This document shows positions 9,023 to 16,860 of a stretch of DNA of 34,543 nucleotides, piece after piece (within the stretch, counting starts at the first letter, position 1; each line of letters begins with the position of its first letter). The notes beneath the pieces were generated by a model that saw nothing but the letters and a program-made list of their open reading frames with translations, was not told the DNA's origin and did no database searches. The stretch comes from an uncultured Eubacteriales bacterium (GTDB lineage: Bacteria; Bacillota; Clostridia; Christensenellales; Aristaeellaceae), in assembly GCA_900317565.1 (NCBI GenBank), contig ONHI01000025.1:1-34543 (forward strand), written 5' to 3'. The position numbers and the translations under genes were made by a program.

Positions 9023-9613
9023 ATGAAAAGGCTCATCATCGCAATCCTCGTCGCGCTACTGGCGCTGTGGGGCATGGCCGCGCTGGGCGAGGAGGCGCAG
9101 TATCCCATCGCCACCATCGAGCTGGAGAACGGCGGCGTGATCGTGGCGGAGCTGTATCCGGACATCGCGCCGAACACCGTGGCGAACTTCATCGACCTGG
9201 CGAATTCGGGCTTCTACGACGGCCTGATCTTCCATCGGGTGATAGCGGGCTTCATGATCCAGGGCGGCGACCCCATCGGCACCGGCATGGGCGGCCCGGG
9301 CTACACCATCAAGGGCGAATTCGACGCCAACGGCTTTGAAAACAGCCTGTCCCACACCCGGGGCGTGTTGTCCATGGCCCGGACGTCAAAACCCGATACC
9401 GCAGGCAGCCAGTTCTTCATCATGCACGCCGACGCGCCTTATCTGGACGGCCAGTACGCCGCCTTCGGCCAGGTGATCGAGGGCATCGAATACGTGGACG
9501 CCATCGCCGCCACCGCCACAGACGCCTACGACCGGCCGTTGGAGGAGCAGGCGATCAAGACCATCAGCGTGGACACCCACGGCGTGGAGTACCCGCTGGA
9601 GAAGATGAACTGA
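9023..9613 (+). CDS. Exported cyclophilin-type peptidyl-prolyl isomerase
   Basis: This 196-residue cyclophilin has an N-terminal signal sequence (MKRLIIAILVALLALWGMAALG, possible cleavage before EEAQ), so it is predicted to be exported. The catalytic core is intact: FHRVIAGFMIQGGDP, GGPGYTIKGEF, GVLSMAR and GSQFFIMHADAP. The domain closely resembles the cytosolic copy at 10773, which points to duplication. AGGGGAA lies about 6 nt before the ATG. A membrane protease gene follows 16 nt after the stop, suggesting one transcript with shared roles in the cell envelope (inference). Confidence 0.92.
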   Translation: MKRLIIAILVALLALWGMAALGEEAQYPIATIELENGGVIVAELYPDIAPNTVANFIDLANSGFYDGLIFHRVIAGFMIQGGDPIGTGMGGPGYTIKGEFDANGFENSLSHTRGVLSMARTSKPDTAGSQFFIMHADAPYLDGQYAAFGQVIEGIEYVDAIAATATDAYDRPLEEQAIKTISVDTHGVEYPLEKMN

Positions 9614-9629
9614 CGGGAAGCGAAGTGCG

Positions 9630-10751
9630 ATGAAGAAGCTGGGCAATTGGGCGGCCGCGCTGATCTATGTGCTCATCGGCGCGGCGGCGGGCATCGTCAT
9701 GGTCCGCGGCATGCGCGCCGTGCTGCCGGAGGACGCCTCCCTGGCGCGGGAGCTTGCGACGCTGGCGCTGATGCTGGTGAGCTTCTACGCCGCCATGGCG
9801 GTGCAGATCGCGGTGCACGAGGCGGGCCACTGGTTCTTCGGGCGGCTGACGGGCTATCGCCTCGTGTCCTACCGCATATTCAGCCTGATGTGGCTGGAGG
9901 ACGCCTCCGGGCTGCGCTTTTGCCGCTTCAGCCTGGCGGGTACCGGCGGCCAGTGCCTGATGGAGCCGCCGGGGGAGCCGGATTCGGATTTTCCCGTGAC
10001 GCTGTACAACCTGGGCGGCTCGCTGATGAACCTGGCCTGCGCGGCGGTGTGCTTTGCGCTTTACCTGGCGCTGCCGGGGCACGCGCTGGCCCGGACGCTG
10101 CTGAGCGTGCTGGGCATCATCGGCGTGGGCTTCGCCGTGGCCAACGGCATTCCGCTGAAGCTGAACCTGGTCAACAACGACGGCCGGAACGCCATCGACC
10201 TGCGCCGGGACCCCGCCGCGCGGCGGGCCTTCTGGATCCAGATGAAGATGAGCGCCCTGACCAGCCGGGGCACGCGGCTGAAGGACATGCCGGCGGAGTG
10301 GTTCGCGGTGCCGGACAGGGCGGGCATGGACAACGGGATGATCGCGTCGCTGGCCGTGTTCGCGTCCAGCCGCCTGATGGACGAGCGCCGCTTCGCCGAG
10401 GCCGACGCGCTGATGGCCGACATACTGGCCGATCCCGGCGCGACCCCGGGCGTGTATATGGCGCTGTTGAAGAGCGAGCGGCTCTACTGCGAGCTGGTGG
10501 GCCCGAACCGGCCCGAGGCCGTGGACGCGCTGCTGGACAAGGCCCAGCGCAGGGCCATGAAGGCGCTGAAGGGCCAGCCCTCGGTGCTGCGCACCGAATA
10601 CGCGCTGGCGCTGCTGCGCGACGACGACGCCGGGAAGGCGAGGACCGTGGCGCAGCGCTTCGACGCCCTGGCGCGGCAATATCCCTATCCCGTGGAGATC
10701 GAGGCCGAGCGCGAGCTGATGCGGCTCGCCGACGCGGCGAAAGCGAAATAA
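9630..10751 (+). CDS. M50-family (site-2-protease-like) membrane metalloprotease
   Basis: This 373-residue protein starts with membrane helices. Inside the second one is the zinc motif HEAGH (H63, E64, H67) characteristic of M50 intramembrane proteases. More hydrophobic segments follow to about residue 180, with NNDGRNAIDL as the likely third zinc-ligand region (equivalent to the LDG motif). The C-terminal half is soluble and helical, perhaps TPR-like. It lacks an obvious PDZ domain, so it is not a standard RseP/RasP. Substrate unknown. It sits between two cyclophilin genes, 16 nt after one and 21 nt before the other, in the same direction. Confidence 0.8.
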   Translation: MKKLGNWAAALIYVLIGAAAGIVMVRGMRAVLPEDASLARELATLALMLVSFYAAMAVQIAVHEAGHWFFGRLTGYRLVSYRIFSLMWLEDASGLRFCRFSLAGTGGQCLMEPPGEPDSDFPVTLYNLGGSLMNLACAAVCFALYLALPGHALARTLLSVLGIIGVGFAVANGIPLKLNLVNNDGRNAIDLRRDPAARRAFWIQMKMSALTSRGTRLKDMPAEWFAVPDRAGMDNGMIASLAVFASSRLMDERRFAEADALMADILADPGATPGVYMALLKSERLYCELVGPNRPEAVDALLDKAQRRAMKALKGQPSVLRTEYALALLRDDDAGKARTVAQRFDALARQYPYPVEIEAERELMRLADAAKAK

Positions 10752-10772
10752 ACGACATCGGAGGTAATCACC

Positions 10773-11297
10773 ATGAGCAATCCCATCGTCACCATCGAAA
10801 TGGAGAACGGCGGCGTCATCAAGGCGGAGCTGTATCCCGAGATCGCGCCGAACACCGTGGCGAACTTCGTCAGCCTGGTCCAGTCCGGCTTCTATGACGG
10901 CCTGATCTTTCATCGCGTCATCCCCGGCTTCATGATCCAGGGCGGCGATCCCCAGGGCACCGGCATGGGCGGCCCGGGCTATGCCATCAAGGGCGAGTTC
11001 GCCCGCAACGGCTTCAGGCAGAACAACCTGAAGCACAGCCGCGGCGTGCTGTCCATGGCCCGCAGCATGCTGCCCAACTCCGCCGGCAGCCAGTTCTTCA
11101 TCATGCACGCGGACGCGCCCCATCTGGACGGCGATTACGCCGCCTTCGGCAGGGTCACCGAGGGCATGGACGTGGTGGACGGCATCGCCGGCACCCCCAC
11201 CGGCTTCCAGGATCGCCCCGTGCAGGAGCAGCGCATCAAAAAGGCCACCGTGGAGACCTTCGGCGAGAGCTACAAGGTGGAGAAGTACGGAAGGTAA
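10773..11297 (+). CDS. Cytosolic cyclophilin-type peptidyl-prolyl isomerase
   Basis: This 174-residue stand-alone cyclophilin has no signal peptide (start MSNPIVTIEMENGG). Catalytic landmarks are FHRVIPGFMIQGGDP, GVLSMARS, GSQFFIMHADAPHLDG and FGRVTEG. It is very similar to the exported copy at 9023 over the whole domain. A GGAGGTAATC site lies before the ATG. A strong hairpin 10 nt after the stop probably ends the transcript. Confidence 0.93.
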   Translation: MSNPIVTIEMENGGVIKAELYPEIAPNTVANFVSLVQSGFYDGLIFHRVIPGFMIQGGDPQGTGMGGPGYAIKGEFARNGFRQNNLKHSRGVLSMARSMLPNSAGSQFFIMHADAPHLDGDYAAFGRVTEGMDVVDGIAGTPTGFQDRPVQEQRIKKATVETFGESYKVEKYGR

Positions 11298-11307
11298 CAG
11301 ATGATAT

Positions 11308-11339
11308 CGCGACCACCGGCCCGGCCGGTGGTCGCGTTT
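11308..11339 (+). terminator. Hairpin terminator after the third cyclophilin
   Basis: A 12-bp GC-rich stem (CGCGACCACCGG / CCGGTGGTCGCG, loop CCCGG) followed by TTT. The T-tract is short, but position and stability fit a terminator between the cyclophilin cluster and topB. Confidence 0.6.
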
Positions 11340-11378
11340 GAAACGGCCCATACCATCATTCCATACAGGAGCAACCAA

Positions 11379-13310
11379 ATGTCCAAGAAGCTGATCGTCG
11401 CCGAGAAGCCCTCCGTGGCCAGGGACATCGCCCGGGTGCTGGGCGTGAAGGCCCGGGGCGAGGGCTGTCTCGTCGGGGAGCAATACGTCGTCACCTGGGC
11501 CATCGGCCACCTGGTTTCGCTGTGCGAGCCGGGGGAGACGGACCCGCGCTGGGCCAAGTGGAGCATGGCGGAGCTGCCGATGCTGCCCGAGCGCATCCCG
11601 CTGAAGGTGCTGCCGGGAACCAAGGACCAGTTCGCCGTGGTCAAGGGGCTGATGCTGGACGGCGGGATCGACAGCCTGATCTGCGCCACGGACTCCGCCC
11701 GGGAGGGCGAGCTGATCTTCCGCTACATCTACCAGAAGGCGGGCTGCAAAAAGCCGGTGGAGCGGCTGTGGATATCCTCGATGACCGACGCCGCCATACG
11801 CCAGGGCTTTGCCGAGCTGAAGCCCGCGGCCTATTACGATTCGCTGTACGAGAGCGCCCGCTGCCGCAGCGAGGCCGACTGGCTGGTGGGCATGAACGCC
11901 TCCCGGGCCTTTTCGCTGGCCTACAACGCCCACCTGTCCGTGGGCCGGGTGCAGACGCCCACGCTGAACCTGATCGTGAAGCGGGACCTGGAGATCGAGC
12001 ACTTCGTCCCCAGGGACTATTGGGAGATCCGCGCCAACTTCGGGGATTACGAGGGCCTCTGGGTCAACCCGAAGACGAAGGACACCCGCTGCGACGACGA
12101 GGCCGCGGCCAAGGCCGTGCGCGAGGCCGTGGCGGGGAAGGAGGGCGCGGTCACGGAGAGCAGGCTGGAGCGCAAGCAGGTGCCGCCGCCCCAGCTGTAC
12201 GACCTGACCAGCCTCCAGCGGGAGGCCAACAAGCGGCTGGGCTACTCGGCGGACAAGACGCTGAAGCTGGCCCAATCGCTGTACGAGACCCACAAGCTGA
12301 TCACCTATCCCCGCACGGACAGTCGCTATCTGCCCGACGACATGAAGCCGAAGATCGCGGCCACGCTGAAGAAGCTGCCCCCGGCCTACGGCGAGTTCGT
12401 GGAGTCGCCCCTGCTGAACTGGAACCTTCATTCCAAGCGCTTCTACGACAATTCCAAGATCAGCGACCACCACGCCATCGTGCCCACGGAGAAGACCGCG
12501 GTGTCCTCCGCGCTGAGCCGGGACGAGGCGCTGCTGTTCGACATGATCGCGCGGCGGCTGATCGCGGCCCACTATCCCAGCTATGAGTACGAGTCCGCGC
12601 GGATCGTCACCCGGGTGGGGGAGCACGACTTCAAGTCCACCGGCGCGATGCCGCTCAGCGAGGGCTGGCGGGCGCTGTACCGGGGCGACAAGCCCGAGGA
12701 GAAGGAGCCGCCGCTGCCGAAGCTGGCGGTGGGCGACGGGCGCAGGGTGCAGAGGGCGACGGTGAAGAAGTGCCAGACCAAGCCCCCCGCGCCCCACACC
12801 GACGCGTCGATACTGAACCTGATGGAGAACGCCGGGCGGGACATCGAGGACGAGACCCTGCGGGAGCAGATGAAGTCCTCCGGCCTGGGCACGCCCGCCA
12901 CCCGCGCCGCCACCATCGAGCGGCTGATCGAGGTGGGCTATGCCCGCCGCAAGGGCAAGACCATCGTGTCCACCGAGAAGGGCCGCCAGCTGATCGCCGT
13001 GGTGCCGGAGCAGATCGCCTCCGCCGTGACCACCGGCAAGTGGGAGAAGTTCCTGAGCGACATGGCCGGCCAGCGGGACGAGGACGCCCGGGCGGCGAAG
13101 TCGGCCCGGTTCATGGACGGCATACGCCGCTTTTCCGTGTTCCTGGTGGAGGCCGCCAAGAACGGCCCCGAGGTGCGCTTCGAGAAGGAGGCCCCCGTGA
13201 AGCGCAAGGCCGCGCGCCGGACCGGTAGCGCGCGGGGCAGCAGGGGACGGGGGAGCAGGCAACGGGAAACGGGGAACCGAGGGACGGGGAACCGAGGGAA
13301 TAGGGAGTAG
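11379..13310 (+). CDS. topB: DNA topoisomerase III (type IA)
   Basis: Type IA topoisomerase that passes single DNA strands, mainly resolving recombination and replication intermediates. The 643 residues show the TOPRIM motifs (EKPSVA with E9; ATDSAREGE around 103-111), SVGRVQTPTL and the catalytic tyrosine Y310 in TYPRTDS. In the TOPRIM motif the second acidic residue is Ala, as is common in Firmicutes TopB. There are no C-terminal zinc fingers. ATG 11379 (AGGAG upstream, MSKKLIVAEKPS) is chosen over an in-frame upstream ATG because the family begins there. The last ~20 residues are an Arg/Gly-rich tail written by G-rich repeat sequence, and the TAG stop lies in a heptamer array. Confidence 0.94.
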   Translation: MSKKLIVAEKPSVARDIARVLGVKARGEGCLVGEQYVVTWAIGHLVSLCEPGETDPRWAKWSMAELPMLPERIPLKVLPGTKDQFAVVKGLMLDGGIDSLICATDSAREGELIFRYIYQKAGCKKPVERLWISSMTDAAIRQGFAELKPAAYYDSLYESARCRSEADWLVGMNASRAFSLAYNAHLSVGRVQTPTLNLIVKRDLEIEHFVPRDYWEIRANFGDYEGLWVNPKTKDTRCDDEAAAKAVREAVAGKEGAVTESRLERKQVPPPQLYDLTSLQREANKRLGYSADKTLKLAQSLYETHKLITYPRTDSRYLPDDMKPKIAATLKKLPPAYGEFVESPLLNWNLHSKRFYDNSKISDHHAIVPTEKTAVSSALSRDEALLFDMIARRLIAAHYPSYEYESARIVTRVGEHDFKSTGAMPLSEGWRALYRGDKPEEKEPPLPKLAVGDGRRVQRATVKKCQTKPPAPHTDASILNLMENAGRDIEDETLREQMKSSGLGTPATRAATIERLIEVGYARRKGKTIVSTEKGRQLIAVVPEQIASAVTTGKWEKFLSDMAGQRDEDARAAKSARFMDGIRRFSVFLVEAAKNGPEVRFEKEAPVKRKAARRTGSARGSRGRGSRQRETGNRGTGNRGNRE

Positions 13311-13349
13311 GGAATAGGGAGTAGGGAGTAGGGAGTAGGAGTAGGAATA
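13296..13349 (+). repeat. Heptamer array 3 (GGGAGTA/GGGAATA)
   Basis: Six in-phase units (GGGAATA, GGGAGTA, GGGAATA, GGGAGTA x3) then two 6-nt decayed units. The topB stop TAG (13308-13310) lies across units 2 and 3. Degenerate G-rich sequence from about 13237 already encodes the end of TopB. Confidence 0.9.
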
Positions 13350-13356
13350 GCGGACG

Positions 13357-13398
13357 GCAATCCCCGTAGGGACAGCATACATGCTGCCCGCGGATTGC
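13357..13398. repeat. Compound hairpin
   Basis: An outer stem GCAATCC / GGATTGC encloses a perfect CAGCAT-AC-ATGCTG hairpin. It lies between heptamer array 3 and two-hairpin element copy 3 and may itself be a dispersed repeat; no second copy is seen here. Confidence 0.45.
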
Positions 13399-13404
13399 AC
13401 GAGT

Positions 13405-13454
13405 CTTCCCCTCTAGGGGGAAGGTGGCCGAGCGTAGCGAGGTCGGAAGAGGTC
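13405..13454 (+). repeat. Two-hairpin dispersed element, copy 3
   Basis: CTTCCCC-TCTA-GGGGGAAG hairpin, then GTGGC, GAGCGTAGCGAG and the conserved CGGAAGAGGTCGCCGCC. It again lies downstream of a heptamer array, as with copies 1 and 2. Confidence 0.8.
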
Positions 13455-13501
13455 GCCGCCCGCGTCAGAATCCCGACAGCAGGAATAGGCGCATATTCCC
13501 C

Positions 13502-13531
13502 TTGACGAAAGTATATACTTTAGTATATACT
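13502..13531 (+). promoter_or_regulatory. vapBC promoter with overlapping palindromic operator
   Basis: TTGACG and TATACT are 18 nt apart. The 20-bp inverted repeat at 13511-13530 (arms GTATATACT / AGTATATAC, 2-nt centre) fills the spacer and most of the -10 box. This is where a VapBC complex would bind to repress its own operon. Confidence 0.8.
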
Positions 13532-13550
13532 GGTGTTGGAGGTGAGCGAC

Positions 13551-13781
13551 ATGGAAGTGGCCAAGGTATTTGCCAACGGAGGCAGCCAGGCGGTGCGCCT
13601 GCCGAGGGATTGCCGGTTTGAACACGACGAGGTGCTGGTGAACCGCATCGGGAATGTGGTCATACTGATGCCGAAGGACGACCCCTGGGCGCCGATGCTG
13701 CAGGGGCTGGACATGTTCACCGAGGACTTCCTGTCGGGCGGTGCGGACGATCTGCCGGTACAGGAGCGGCCGACGCTATGA
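13551..13781 (+). CDS. vapB: VapB-type antitoxin (SpoVT/AbrB fold)
   Basis: This 76-residue protein begins with the swapped-hairpin AbrB/MazE-type DNA-binding fold typical of VapB antitoxins: AKVFANGGSQAVRLPRDCRF, then a second strand ending VVILMP. The C-terminal ~30 residues should bind and block the toxin. ATG 13551 follows GGAGGTG by 6-7 nt; a GTG 18 nt upstream is less likely. The stop overlaps the toxin start (ATGA). The palindrome in its promoter fits autoregulation. Confidence 0.88.
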   Translation: MEVAKVFANGGSQAVRLPRDCRFEHDEVLVNRIGNVVILMPKDDPWAPMLQGLDMFTEDFLSGGADDLPVQERPTL

Positions 13782-14176
13782 AGTACATGCTCGACACAAA
13801 CATCATCGCGTATGCCAAGAACAACCGCCCCGAGAGCGTGCTGCGGCGGTTCATGCAGTACGCGCCGGAGGACATGTGCATATCCTCCATCACGATGGCT
13901 GAATTGGAGTTCGGGGCGTACAACAGCTCCAGGCCGGCACAGAACCGGCTGGCGCTGATGACCTTCCTGTCCCACATCGAGGTGGTTCCCTTCGACGCGA
14001 ACGCTGCCCGGGAATACGGCTCCATCCGCGCGGACCTGACGCGCAGGGGACAGCTGATCGGCGCAAACGACCTGCTGATCGCCGCCCATGCCCGGGCGCT
14101 GGGGCTTACGCTGATAACGAACAACACAAGGGAGTTTGACCGCGTCGAAGGTCTGACCGTCGAAAACTGGGTCTGA
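13778..14176 (+). CDS. vapC: VapC-type PIN-domain ribonuclease toxin
   Basis: This 132-residue PIN-domain protein has the acidic metal-binding residues in place: D6 in MLDTN, E42 in MAELEFG, D98 in GANDLLIAAHA, and the end motif TNNTREFDR with E119/D121. VapC toxins cut structured RNAs (tRNA or rRNA) at one site and stop translation until VapB is bound; which RNA is cut here cannot be read from sequence. It overlaps vapB by 4 nt. No damage is visible, so the pair is probably functional. Confidence 0.9.
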   Translation: MKYMLDTNIIAYAKNNRPESVLRRFMQYAPEDMCISSITMAELEFGAYNSSRPAQNRLALMTFLSHIEVVPFDANAAREYGSIRADLTRRGQLIGANDLLIAAHARALGLTLITNNTREFDRVEGLTVENWV

Positions 14177-14206
14177 TCCGGTGCGGATACGGGGAGGAGA
14201 TGCGCA

Positions 14207-14821
14207 ATGAGGCGTTTATGGATCGCAGCCCTGCTGCTGGCGCTGGCGCTCGTTCCGGCGGGCGTCGCCGAGGAAGCCGCGCAGGACGCGCCCGCCGCGG
14301 AGGCGGAAGCGTCCGATGCGGCGGTTGTCGCGGAGGTGGAAGCCGTCGAGGCGGGGACGGGCGCGGAAGCTGTGGACGGCGAACGGTCCGGCGCGGCGTT
14401 CGATCCGGCGCAGGCCGGATACGACGGCGCGTGGGTGGACTTCGAGGACGGCTTTAAGCTGTACCTGCCCGCCGACTGGGCTTATGCCAAGGTCACCGAG
14501 GCCCAGGTCGCGGCGGGGCTGTTCTACCGCGCGTGCGGCGTGGACGGAACGCAGGCCGTGGCGGTGAGCTGGATGAACGCGGGCGCGATTTCCACCCCGC
14601 GGGACCTCTGCGCCAGCTTCGAGGCCCTGGGCTGCGTGAACGTGGCGGCGGCGACGCTGAACGGCCTGCCCGTCGCGCTGTTCGAGCGCCCGGAGGAGGA
14701 CTATCGCGGCGCGGCGTTCTTCCATCCGGCCTATCCCGGGTACATACTGGCGGTGTACGCCTCGCCCCTGGGGGCGACGGCGGACGCCATCGTCGCCTCG
14801 ATCACGCCGCTGAACCCATAA
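14207..14821 (+). CDS. Exported protein of unknown function
   Basis: No family recognised. The 204-residue protein has a signal peptide (MRRLWIAALLLALALVPAGVA, cleavage likely before EEAAQ), an Ala/Glu/Asp-rich acidic linker of about 45 residues, then a compact domain of about 140 residues beginning YDGAWVDFEDGFKLYLPADW. That start resembles small secreted proteins that bind or coat surfaces, but no function can be claimed. GGGGAGGAG precedes the ATG; an in-frame start is clear, and another ATG 7 nt upstream is out of frame. It follows vapC by 30 nt but differs in nature, so joint function is unlikely. Confidence 0.75.
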   Translation: MRRLWIAALLLALALVPAGVAEEAAQDAPAAEAEASDAAVVAEVEAVEAGTGAEAVDGERSGAAFDPAQAGYDGAWVDFEDGFKLYLPADWAYAKVTEAQVAAGLFYRACGVDGTQAVAVSWMNAGAISTPRDLCASFEALGCVNVAAATLNGLPVALFERPEEDYRGAAFFHPAYPGYILAVYASPLGATADAIVASITPLNP

Positions 14822-14916
14822 ATCAACATAAATTTAAAAAAAGTTCCCGGACAGGCAGGAAAAACGCGGAAGACGCAGAATATATTATTTAACTCTTTAG
14901 CAAAGGAGCGATGAAA

Positions 14917-15444
14917 ATGAAGTACGTCTATGTAGGCAAGGAGGTCGTGTCCGACAGCCTGAAAGCCCGGGCAGAAAAGAAGCTGGGCAAGCTGGATCGC
15001 TATTTCAGCAGGGATGCCGAGGCACTTATCCGCTTCCGCCAGCAGCGCGGCGGCCGGAACATCGCCGAGATCACCGTCAGCGTGGACGGCCTGATCCTGC
15101 GCGCCGAGGAGAATTCCAACGACATGTACCTGTCCATTGATCGCGCGGTGGACAAGCTGGAGAGCCAGATCCGCCGCTATCGCACCAAGATGGGCAAGCA
15201 CCTGCGCGATCCCAAGCCGGAAGCGCCGGAGGAGGTCGTGGAGCCGGTCTACGAGGAGGTCAACTTCGACGTCGTGCGCACCAAGAAGTTTGCCGTCAAG
15301 CCCATGGATGTGGATGATGCCATCACCCAGATGGAGCTGCTGGGCCACAACTTCTTCCTGTTCCTGAACGCCGAGACCGATTCGATGTGCGTGCTGTACC
15401 GCCGCAACGACGGCAGCTACGGCCTGCTGGTGCCCGAAATCTAA
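14917..15444 (+). CDS. hpf: Ribosome hibernation-promoting factor, long form
   Basis: Long HPF binds the 30S subunit and joins two 70S ribosomes into inactive 100S dimers in slow growth. The 175 residues comprise the N-terminal S30AE domain (MKYVYVGKEVVSDSLKARAEKK to about 100), an acidic Pro/Glu linker, and the C-terminal dimerisation domain with VRTKKFAVKPMDVDDAITQM and the closing NDGSYGLLVPE. ATG 14917 is preferred to the ATG 6 nt upstream because the AAGGAG site is then 8 nt away rather than 2. A strong terminator follows. Confidence 0.94.
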   Translation: MKYVYVGKEVVSDSLKARAEKKLGKLDRYFSRDAEALIRFRQQRGGRNIAEITVSVDGLILRAEENSNDMYLSIDRAVDKLESQIRRYRTKMGKHLRDPKPEAPEEVVEPVYEEVNFDVVRTKKFAVKPMDVDDAITQMELLGHNFFLFLNAETDSMCVLYRRNDGSYGLLVPEI

Positions 15445-15458
15445 ACCTACAAACCTAT

Positions 15459-15492
15459 GCCGGGCGGCGCAATGTTGCGCCGCCCGGCTTTT
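15459..15492 (+). terminator. Rho-independent terminator after hpf
   Basis: A near-perfect stem GCCGGGCGGCGCA / TGCGCCGCCCGGC with a 4-nt loop, followed by TTTT. Confidence 0.92.
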
Positions 15493-15531
15493 CGTGGCCC
15501 GCATGGAACTTTTATGGCCCCGGATACGTCA

Positions 15532-15560
15532 TTGACACAGGGATGCCCTGCGGGTATACT
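15532..15560 (+). promoter_or_regulatory. Consensus sigma-A promoter
   Basis: TTGACA, a 17-nt spacer and TATACT, 45 nt before the exported Ig-like gene. A near-ideal housekeeping promoter suggests high expression. Confidence 0.85.
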
Positions 15561-15604
15561 GGTGATACAGGCAAATCATATGGACGCGAGGGAGGAGAGG
15601 AATC

Positions 15605-16642
15605 ATGAAGGGTATGTTCAGGCGCGCGCTGGTGTTCGTGCTGGCGCTGACGTTGCTGCTGGGCGCGGCGCTGCCGGCCCAGGCGCTGGTGATCGGACGG
15701 GCGGATGATTATGAGCTGCTCAACATCTGGGAGGACTGCTCTGCCACGGTGCTGGTGGGCAAGACGCTGACGGTGTACATGGCCCAGCTTTCGGGCAACA
15801 GTGTTGCCCTGCGGGGCGGCGCGAGCTACGCCAGCACCAATTCGGCGGTGGCGAGCCTCGCCGAGGACGTATATGTCTACAACGGGGCGCTCTACACCCG
15901 CGCGATCGTCACGGCGGTGGCTCCCGGCGAGGCGCAGATCGTAATGCAGTCCGCCGACGGCGCATCTTACATACTGCACCTGACCGTGGTGTCCAGCTAT
16001 GACCCCACGCGGCTGTACTTCGACAAGACGTCGATGACCACCTATGTCGGCATGCAGAAGGACCTGACGACGCTGCTGAACGCGGATCCGTCGGCCGACG
16101 CCATCGACTTTACGAAGGTGACCTTCAAGAGCTCCAACAAAAAGGTCATCTCCGTGAAGGAGGGCGTCATGACCGCCCAAAAGGCGGGCAAGGCCACCAT
16201 CACCGCCACGATGGGCACGTTGAAGGCCAAGCTGAAGGTGACGGTCAAGAAGAACAAGCTGGACAAGATCAACGCCAAGCCCTCCATCGCCTCCGCGGGC
16301 AAGGACGTGTTCAAGCTGGCGCTGAAGTCGGTGGAGATCGTCAGCCCCAAGAAGGTCGTGGCGGAATTCTACCTGGTGTTCAACCGCCCCAGCCGCAGCG
16401 TCACGGAGAAACTCAACTATCTGGACGTGGAGATCGGCGCGCGGACCAGCACGAAGAAGGACTACAAGCTGGTGGTCGACGGCAGGGTGAACAACGTGAA
16501 GGTCAGGACCAGCGGCAAGACGGTGACCACCTTCAAGGTCACCTTCACGGGCAGCACCGTGAACGACACCAACATCAACCTGAAGAAGTGTGCGAAGAAG
16601 GTGGCCCTCAACTATTGGGCGACGCTCAAGTACAGGGGCTGA
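15605..16642 (+). CDS. Exported protein with bacterial Ig-like (Big_2) domain
   Basis: The 345-residue protein has a signal peptide (basic start, hydrophobic core, cleavage after AQA near residue 27). A beta-rich region follows, then a Big_2 fold with SSNKKVISVKEGVMTAQKAG and KATITATMGTLKAKLKVTV (about residues 175-220), and a further lysine-rich beta-rich domain to the end. Big_2 modules usually serve surface display or adhesion; the exact role is unknown. No sortase motif or membrane anchor is seen, so it is probably released or bound non-covalently. It has its own promoter and terminator and resembles the Ig modules of the amidase at 18884-20779. Confidence 0.82.
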   Translation: MKGMFRRALVFVLALTLLLGAALPAQALVIGRADDYELLNIWEDCSATVLVGKTLTVYMAQLSGNSVALRGGASYASTNSAVASLAEDVYVYNGALYTRAIVTAVAPGEAQIVMQSADGASYILHLTVVSSYDPTRLYFDKTSMTTYVGMQKDLTTLLNADPSADAIDFTKVTFKSSNKKVISVKEGVMTAQKAGKATITATMGTLKAKLKVTVKKNKLDKINAKPSIASAGKDVFKLALKSVEIVSPKKVVAEFYLVFNRPSRSVTEKLNYLDVEIGARTSTKKDYKLVVDGRVNNVKVRTSGKTVTTFKVTFTGSTVNDTNINLKKCAKKVALNYWATLKYRG

Positions 16643-16656
16643 GCCACGCAGACGAA

Positions 16657-16697
16657 TCCGGGGCGGCATCCCATGGGATGCCGCCCCGGACTATTCT
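16657..16697 (+). terminator. Rho-independent terminator
   Basis: A 15-bp perfect stem (TCCGGGGCGGCATCC / GGATGCCGCCCCGGA) with loop CATG, followed by CTATTCTT. Confidence 0.88.
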
Positions 16698-16860
16698 TAT
16701 ACTAATCTCAATCTAAATTGCAACCATCTGCGGGCATCTTTTCCGCCCTGCCTTTGCCTCGCTGCGGTCAACGATGCGCTGCATCGCCTCCCTCCGCTCT
16801 GCTTAGGCAGAACGAAAAACCTGCTCCGCATATGTTCACTTTTAGATTGAGCTTAGTATT
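16698..16860. mobile_element. MITE-like element with terminal inverted repeats
   Basis: An 18-bp terminal inverted repeat, 17/18 matching (TACTAATCTCAATCTAAA at 16700-16717; reverse complement of TACTAAGCTCAATCTAAA at 16841-16858), encloses about 125 bp without a gene. Looser symmetry continues inward for about 20 nt on each side. The right end abuts the stop codon of the minus-strand gene at 16859. No transposase is present, and no clear target duplication beyond TA can be seen. Confidence 0.7.

Noticed and set aside
9564-13400. 1278-codon minus-strand open frame across the cyclophilin-topB region
   Set aside because: Same high-GC shadow effect; it spans five well-supported plus-strand genes and intergenic repeats and has no recognisable domain.
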